Below are positions 59,420 through 64,000 of a stretch of DNA of 64,000 nucleotides, piece after piece. Within the stretch, counting starts at the first letter, position 1. Every line of letters begins with the position of its first letter. Made by a program: the position numbers and the translations under genes. The stretch is from Faecalibacterium sp. An122 (GTDB taxonomy: Bacteria; Bacillota; Clostridia; Oscillospirales; Ruminococcaceae), in assembly GCF_002160895.1 (NCBI RefSeq), contig NZ_NFLL01000012.1:22392-86391 (forward strand). The letters run 5' to 3'. The notes beneath the pieces were generated by a model. That model was not told the origin of the DNA and made no database searches. It worked only from the letters and a program-made list of their open reading frames with translations.

Positions 59420-59643
59420 TTCGATTTGATGCGGCCTGTAGATATTCATTATTTCTAAAATATGCACCGCTATTACCATATTGGCGATTGCACAGATCAC
59501 GCTGCAGGAATAAAAAAGAGGGAGAGTCGTTCTTCGTTGGCTCAGAGATTCTTGACCTGTCCCTTAGTGAGAACCGCAGGCGTAATAGAATGTGCCCCTC
59601 AAATTCTGCGTGGGAATAAACAATAAAAAGAGGAGGTGCGGAA

Positions 59644-60351
59644 ATGGCGGGCAGGCGGATCAGCGCCGGGTACTACCAGCGGTACGACAAGAAAGTGGTC
59701 TATGTAATCTCTTTGGCCACCGACGCCGACACCGGCGAGGAAAGTGTCATCTGGACCACCTATCCCTTCGCGGATGTCCCCAAGTACTATACCTCCAGCA
59801 AAAAGTCCTTCTGCGCTTTTGTGGAAGTGGATGGTGAACGGAAAGCCAAGTATAAGCGGCTGCTCAACATGAAGATCTCAGGTGAAGTAATAGAGCGGCT
59901 GGAGGAAGAGGAGTTTCGGGGACCGGTTCGTAAACGGCAGCGACCACAGCTGGATGAAGCATACGACTCCCGCGAGTACCAGCAGTCTCTTACCTACTAC
60001 GCATACGCAAAAGATCTCTGCGAGCACTACAACTTCGACAGGAACAAATATCGCCTCTGCGTAAAGGAAAAGAGATTTGCTGCCATCACCAAAAGTGACT
60101 TCGCCAAACTGAAAGAGGACCTGCAGTTTCTGGACAATGCCATGAAAACGGTGCTGGCTGCATACCAGGATTATTTCCGGGAGCGATTCATGGATGGCCT
60201 GTCCATCCGCAAGTATGCGGAAGCCCATCAGCTGAACCGTGGCAGCGTGGACTATCAGCAAAAGAAATTCTTCTCTGCTCTGGCCTCTCTGCTGAAAGAG
60301 CGGGACGAGGCGGAGGGAACATGCCGGCTGCTGAAACCAGCACAAAAGTAA
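59644..60351 (+). CDS. Hypothetical protein with sigma-like C-terminal HTH
   Basis: A 235-residue protein. The N-terminal 65 residues (YYQRYDKKVVYVISLATDAD, then PFADVPKYY) recall DUF1653-type beta-barrels. The C-terminal 90 residues (LSIRKYAEAHQLNRGSVDYQ) look like a sigma-70 region-4/HTH domain. It is probably a regulator of the element's transfer genes. ATG 59644 follows AGAGGAGGTGCGGAA. The preceding gap 59420-59643 shows no gene. Confidence 0.6.
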   Translation: MAGRRISAGYYQRYDKKVVYVISLATDADTGEESVIWTTYPFADVPKYYTSSKKSFCAFVEVDGERKAKYKRLLNMKISGEVIERLEEEEFRGPVRKRQRPQLDEAYDSREYQQSLTYYAYAKDLCEHYNFDRNKYRLCVKEKRFAAITKSDFAKLKEDLQFLDNAMKTVLAAYQDYFRERFMDGLSIRKYAEAHQLNRGSVDYQQKKFFSALASLLKERDEAEGTCRLLKPAQK

Positions 60352-60364
60352 ATAATCCAACCTC

Positions 60365-60402
60365 AAACGGAGCGTCTGCGACAAAGCAGGCGCTCCGTTT
60401 TT
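60365..60402 (+). terminator. Rho-independent terminator
   Basis: Ten-base arms AAACGGAGCG (60365-60374) and CGCTCCGTTT (60391-60400), inner CTGC/GCAG pairing and a T-run to 60402. It ends the preceding regulator gene. Confidence 0.9.
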
Positions 60403-60412
60403 CTGTCAAATG

Positions 60413-60494
60413 TATGTCAGTGGGATATATTTTCCCCAATACAAGTAGAGAGACAACTCGGACACCATCCAAAGGTTATGTCAAACCTATGTCA
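60413..60494. promoter_or_regulatory. TATGTCA repeats before the excisionase-like gene
   Basis: TATGTCA occurs at 60413-60419, 60477-60483 and 60488-60494, with CTGTCAAATG at 60404. The last two are 11 bp apart, one helical turn. Candidate binding sites for the excisionase-like protein or for an element regulator. Confidence 0.45.
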
Positions 60495-60551
60495 CATGCA
60501 AATGTTTGCGGCTAAAGAAGTAGAGGGAGTTTTGAGAAGGAGATGGTCAAC

Positions 60552-60731
60552 ATGAAAGTATCTGTCTGCAAAAACTACGGTGAGGCGACGGTGCTGGGCG
60601 TATCACCGTCCAGCGGGTGTGAACTGATGCACCAACCGGATTTCCCGGTGCTGCGCGTGGGCAGCAGCATGGTGGTGCCGAAAGAAAAGTGCATTCAGTG
60701 GATGGAGGAGCATACAGGAGGTGCTATATGA
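60552..60731 (+). CDS. Excisionase-like small DNA-binding protein
   Basis: A 59-residue protein resembling HTH_17/excisionase-type proteins: a short helix-turn-helix with a C-terminal wing (FPVLRVGSSMVVPKEKCIQWMEEH). ATG 60552 lies nine bases after AAGGAG; ATG 60543 abuts the site. Its stop overlaps the next start (ATGA). It may act as Xis for the integrase at 44953, or as a transcriptional regulator of the mobilisation operon. Confidence 0.7.
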   Translation: MKVSVCKNYGEATVLGVSPSSGCELMHQPDFPVLRVGSSMVVPKEKCIQWMEEHTGGAI

Positions 60732-61273
60732 AGTTCCAACAGTGGCCCAAACGAGATCCCGACAAAAACTATTTCAAGGTCCTTAATGAAGTATTTTACA
60801 TCGGGCTCAGTTACCCAGAGATCTCCATCTACTGCTATCTGCTGAGCATCGAGGACAGAGAAACCTACCAGTGCTACCCCAGCTACAAGACCATCGGCAA
60901 GGCGCTGGGTATGAGTGAGAACACCGTGAGCAAGTATGTGCGCAGCCTGGAGGAGAAAGGTCTCATTCGCACCGAGCCGACGATGGTACGGAGCAAAGAC
61001 GGCAGGCCCCTCAACGGAAACCTGCTCTATACCATCCGTCCGATCCAGGCGGCAATTGAATTGTTCTACAAGCGACAGTTCCAGCAGCTGGAGGAGGATG
61101 CCGCCCGTCAGAGGGCGGCGGCACGCCTCGCAGAATCAGCCCGTGAAAGCCCCCAGAACGCCCTGTGTGCGCATTTCGGAACGGAAGCGAGTCCCAGTGC
61201 CAATCTGGGATTGGAGGCCCAATTTGGCCCGCTTTCGGAGGTACCTCCGAGGACGAAAGAAAAAGCAGGATAA
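60728..61273 (+). CDS. Winged-helix replication/regulatory protein
   Basis: A 181-residue protein with a winged HTH (about 25-105; YPSYKTIGKALGMSENTVSKYV). This fold is used by RepA_N/DnaD-like replication initiators and regulators on integrative elements. The C-terminal 70 residues are Ala/Glu-rich and low complexity. ATG 60728 follows CAGGAGGTGCTAT and overlaps the preceding stop. Likely an accessory replication or transfer-control protein; not resolved. Confidence 0.65.
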   Translation: MKFQQWPKRDPDKNYFKVLNEVFYIGLSYPEISIYCYLLSIEDRETYQCYPSYKTIGKALGMSENTVSKYVRSLEEKGLIRTEPTMVRSKDGRPLNGNLLYTIRPIQAAIELFYKRQFQQLEEDAARQRAAARLAESARESPQNALCAHFGTEASPSANLGLEAQFGPLSEVPPRTKEKAG

Positions 61274-61461
61274 ACGACGGGGTCGCAAGCGCCCCCGTCA
61301 GAAGCACCTCTGCCCGCAGTGCGGGCAGTTGCGGGGGCTTTTGCGGGGATTGGAAATGGGGTCAAAATCCGGACTGTGACATCATCTCTGCGGTCACAAT
61401 CCCCGAAAGCCTACTGCCACAAGGAAAAAACAGGGGTCACCCCCCCGGAAAGGAGAACATT
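61274..61461 (+). other. Probable oriT region
   Basis: A gene-free 188 bp just before mobC and the relaxase. It contains hairpins GACGGGG/CCCCGTC (61276-61299) and CTGCCCGC/GCGGGCAG (61310-61328), a GC-rich tract, and TGTGAC/GTCACA near 61374-61397. Transfer origins of MobC/MobP systems normally lie here. The nick site is not identified. Confidence 0.5.
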
Positions 61462-61881
61462 ATGAGCAAAAAAGAGAAATTCCCACTTTACCTGTCGCCG
61501 GAGAAAAAGGCTATCCTGGAGCGCCGGTATCAGGAGGACGGGAGCCGGAGCATCACCGCCTTCATTGAGCGGGCGGTGGACTTTTATCTGGACTACCTCA
61601 GCGCCAACAACGCCGGACTGTTTCTCCCCGCCTCCATCAAGTCCTACCTGGACGGAAGGATGGGACAGCTGGAGGAGCGGCTGTCCTCCATCGCCTTCCG
61701 GCAGGCGGTGGAGCAGGACATGGTGGCCGGTATCCTCGCCGACGCGTATCAGTTCAGCGGCGAGGATCTACGCCGACGGCGGGCGGAGAGCGTTCAAAAT
61801 GTGCGGAAAACCAATGGCCGCATCTCGCTGGAGCAACGGGTGCGTGATGCTTGGGAGGAGGACGATGAGTGGCAGGATTGA
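61462..61881 (+). CDS. MobC-like relaxosome accessory protein
   Basis: A 139-residue protein with an N-terminal ribbon-helix-helix-like region (FPLYLSPEKKAILERRY, then SITAFIERAVDFYLDYL) and a helical C-terminal half. Such proteins bind oriT and help the relaxase open DNA. ATG 61462 follows GAAAGGAGAACATT. It overlaps the relaxase start by 13 bp. Confidence 0.75.
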   Translation: MSKKEKFPLYLSPEKKAILERRYQEDGSRSITAFIERAVDFYLDYLSANNAGLFLPASIKSYLDGRMGQLEERLSSIAFRQAVEQDMVAGILADAYQFSGEDLRRRRAESVQNVRKTNGRISLEQRVRDAWEEDDEWQD

Positions 61882-63815
61882 TCGTAAAGAGCCCTTATCT
61901 CAAGTGCGGAGGCAGCAGTTCGGTCAGCGGCTATCTGAGGTACATCGGCACACGGGAACGGGTGGAGATCCTCCCGGATGACCGTCCGCCCACTCGAAAG
62001 CAGGAGCAGCTCATCACCAAACTGACCAAGGATTTCCCGGAGGCCAGGGACCTGGGCGAGTATTCCGATTACAAAGGCAAGCCCACCAAGGCCAATGCCT
62101 CTGTCTTTATCACCCGAGCACTGGAGGAGAACTGGTCTCAAGTGCAGCAGTCAGACAGCTACATGAAGTACATCGCTACTCGGCCTCGTGCGGAACGGCT
62201 TGGTGACCACGGGCTCTTTGGTGATGAAGATGCTGTGGACTTGGAGCAAGCCATGCAGGAACTGGATCAGTACGACGGAAATGTGTGGACGCATATCCTC
62301 TCACTGAAGCGTGAGGACGCTGCACGTCTTGGATATGACAATGCCAAAGCGTGGCGGAACCTGCTCCGAGCCAATCGCAATGAAATTGCCGCCGCCATGA
62401 ATATTCAACCGAACCACTTCCGCTGGTACGCTGCCTTCCACGATGAGGGCAAGCATCCCCATGTCCACATGATGGCGTGGTCAACACAGCCGGGAGAAGC
62501 GTACCTGACGCGGGATGGTATCCGCAACATCAAATCTGCGCTCACCAATCAGATCTTCAAACAGGAGATGCTTCACACCTACGAACAGAAGTCACAGTCG
62601 CGGGATGAACTGGTTCGGGAGGCCCGCCGCGCAATCCGGCAGCTCACTCAGGAGATGACACGAAGCATCTGTACGGCTCCTGAGATTGAGCAGAAGATGG
62701 AGCAACTGGTCGGACAACTGGAAACGGTCAAGGGCAAAAAATCCTACGGATACCTCCCCAAGTCCGTGAAGAAAACCGTGGACGAGGTAGTGGACAAGCT
62801 GGAGGAGCTGCCGGTAGTGCGTGAGTGCTACGACCGGTGGTGCAGGCTCCAGGGCGAGGTGGAGAGTTACTACCACGACAAACCCAGAGAACGAAAAAAG
62901 CTGTCCCAGGAGAAAGAGTTCCGGCAGATCAAAAACGCTGTCATCCAGGAGGCGGAGCACATCCGTCTGGGTGAGATCTCCTTCGAGGATGATGACTTGG
63001 CTGAGCACAACGAGCCGGAACAGGCGCGTGGTGAGTCTAATGCCTGCCGGGAGCTGCGGCGCATCATTGGGAACAAGAACATTTCTCTGGACTACCGTGA
63101 CCGGGCGGCAGAGAAGTTGGAACAGGTAGCGGAGCGCGGCGACGCCCACGCCCAATACCGGATGGGGCAGCTCTACCGGGACGGTCCTCTGCTAATCCCG
63201 GACAACCATAAGGCAAAGTACTGGCTCAGCCAGTCGGCAATACAGGGTCTGCCGGAAGCACAGTACGCCCTTGGCAAGCTGCTTCTCTCTGACGATTGGG
63301 AGGTGCGGGACCCAGGCGAGGGCATCCGCTGGCTGAAACAGGCAGCGGAAAACGGAAGTCACTTTGCCGCTTACCGTCTGGGCAAAGAATATCTCAGTGG
63401 AGAAGTTGTTTCAAAGAGTGTCACTAAGGCGGCGGATTGGTTCACCAAATCGGCGGAGGCGGGAAACCAGTACGCCCAGTACATGCTGGGCAAGCTGTGC
63501 CTGACGGGGCAGGGGCTGCCACGGGATCAGGCCCAGGCAATGATGTGGTTTAGCCGTTCGGCGGTCCAGGGAAATCAGTATGCTCAGTTTTTCCTGGAGC
63601 AGAGAAACAATCTCCACACACCCTCTGTGATGCTGGCGGTCACTCAGCTGCTCTACCACATGAGCCGGATCTTTGAGGACAACTCCGTGCCGTCCGCCGT
63701 CCCAGTAGGTCAGCAGGTGGATCGAAAGCTCAGGAGGAAGATCCAGGAGAAGAAGATTACGATGGGTCACAAGCCGGACGACCATGAGGAACAGTGGCCT
63801 GAGATGACCATGTAA
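61869..63815 (+). CDS. MobP-type relaxase with C-terminal Sel1 repeats
   Basis: A 648-residue relaxase. The N-terminal domain (about 1-230) has YLRYIGTRERVE and the histidine motif FHDEGKHPHVHMMAW (about 190-204). A long helical region follows. Residues about 420-580 contain four to five Sel1-type repeats (GDAHAQYRMGQLYRDG, GLPEAQYALGKLLLS and others), which usually mediate protein contacts. Start is GTG 61869 after GGAGGAGGACGATGA. It should nick oriT for mobilisation by a helper element; no coupling protein or secretion genes are visible here. Confidence 0.88.
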   Translation: MAGLIVKSPYLKCGGSSSVSGYLRYIGTRERVEILPDDRPPTRKQEQLITKLTKDFPEARDLGEYSDYKGKPTKANASVFITRALEENWSQVQQSDSYMKYIATRPRAERLGDHGLFGDEDAVDLEQAMQELDQYDGNVWTHILSLKREDAARLGYDNAKAWRNLLRANRNEIAAAMNIQPNHFRWYAAFHDEGKHPHVHMMAWSTQPGEAYLTRDGIRNIKSALTNQIFKQEMLHTYEQKSQSRDELVREARRAIRQLTQEMTRSICTAPEIEQKMEQLVGQLETVKGKKSYGYLPKSVKKTVDEVVDKLEELPVVRECYDRWCRLQGEVESYYHDKPRERKKLSQEKEFRQIKNAVIQEAEHIRLGEISFEDDDLAEHNEPEQARGESNACRELRRIIGNKNISLDYRDRAAEKLEQVAERGDAHAQYRMGQLYRDGPLLIPDNHKAKYWLSQSAIQGLPEAQYALGKLLLSDDWEVRDPGEGIRWLKQAAENGSHFAAYRLGKEYLSGEVVSKSVTKAADWFTKSAEAGNQYAQYMLGKLCLTGQGLPRDQAQAMMWFSRSAVQGNQYAQFFLEQRNNLHTPSVMLAVTQLLYHMSRIFEDNSVPSAVPVGQQVDRKLRRKIQEKKITMGHKPDDHEEQWPEMTM

Positions 63816-63817
63816 GC

Positions 63818-63851
63818 GGCGCAGAAAATGAGCCGCAAAACAAAGAATAAA
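63818..63851. repeat. Third copy of the element-end hairpin motif
   Basis: GGCGCAGAAAATGAGCCGC followed by AAAACAAAGAATAAA, three bases after the relaxase stop. It matches 44026-44060 closely and 39251-39286 more loosely. GCGGC/GCCGC pairing is perfect here. The remaining 63852-64000 shows a CCCTTCC-GCGA-GAAGGGG stem and no supported gene. Confidence 0.7.
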
Positions 63852-64000
63852 ATCCCTTCCGCGAGAAGGGGAGAAAGGAATCTAGGGTGTATCTGAGAAG
63901 TCGGCTCATATGTGCAAAATGGAGAAAATGACAGCAGAAGCAGCAAGGAAAAGAAAAGCCTGAAAAGAATCCGCTCTCTTATCATAGCGGGTAGCGATCC

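Overview
The window looks like the chromosome of a GC-rich Gram-positive gut anaerobe of the Oscillospiraceae/Ruminococcaceae type (Faecalibacterium, Subdoligranulum and Gemmiger are the nearest guesses). The basis is gene families (lactose/cellobiose-class PTS with RpiR control, LplB/YtcP-type sugar ABC permeases, a two-domain membrane AraC regulator, a BmrC/BmrD-type ABC exporter) and strong AGGAGG ribosome-binding sites. The genus is an inference; no rRNA or intact tRNA is present.

Layout. (1) 1-13.7 kb is chromosomal: the end of a MarR regulator translationally coupled to a heterodimeric ABC exporter; a minus-strand beta-glucoside operon (PTS EIIA, EIIB, EIIC, 6-phospho-beta-glucosidase, ROK kinase) behind an RpiR regulator; a two-component system; a monofunctional peptidoglycan glycosyltransferase; and an UppS-family prenyltransferase. 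(2) 13.7-17.4 kb is an insertion: a large serine recombinase, an IS110-family element with a long non-coding end that may encode a bridge RNA, and an XRE regulator. (3) 17.5-32.9 kb is a glycan-use locus: GH3, two ABC permeases, a membrane AraC-type regulator, a lipoprotein binding protein, then a tight run GH2 - esterase - GH3/NagZ-like - HAD phosphatase-like. (4) 33-39 kb is an AT-richer mobile segment: a structured non-coding region, an XRE regulator, about 1.4 kb packed with unrelated but similarly built palindromes, a MobV relaxase operon, and a DUF6978 + DUF1828/1829 pair whose first gene is frameshifted in a TA tract.

(5) From 39 kb to the end are nested integrated elements. A 45-nt copy of the 3' half of tRNA-Pro (38999-39043) and an eroded 45-nt counterpart (43775-43819), each followed by the same roughly 240-bp element end, bracket a 4.8-kb segment. 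It carries an AlbA_2/Schlafen-like regulator and a primase-helicase-PLD protein of the TOTE conflict class, but no integrase or relaxase. A second element begins at 43.8 kb. It holds a catalytically incomplete integrase fused by ATGA overlap to a complete one, an ECF sigma/anti-sigma pair, a Fic-led type I restriction-modification island with inserted cargo and a duplicated hsdR start, an OLD-like ATPase/TOPRIM gene broken by one UGA, then an excisionase-like gene, a winged-helix gene, a probable oriT, MobC and a MobP-type relaxase with Sel1 repeats.

The most unusual structure is the palindrome array at 34.6-35.9 kb. Its dyads differ in arm sequence, but mismatches are rare and the centre is usually a 3-nt AAA/TTT flanked by TCA/TGA or ACA/TGT. 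Parts of the spacers repeat. This suggests duplicated, diversified sites kept symmetrical by selection.
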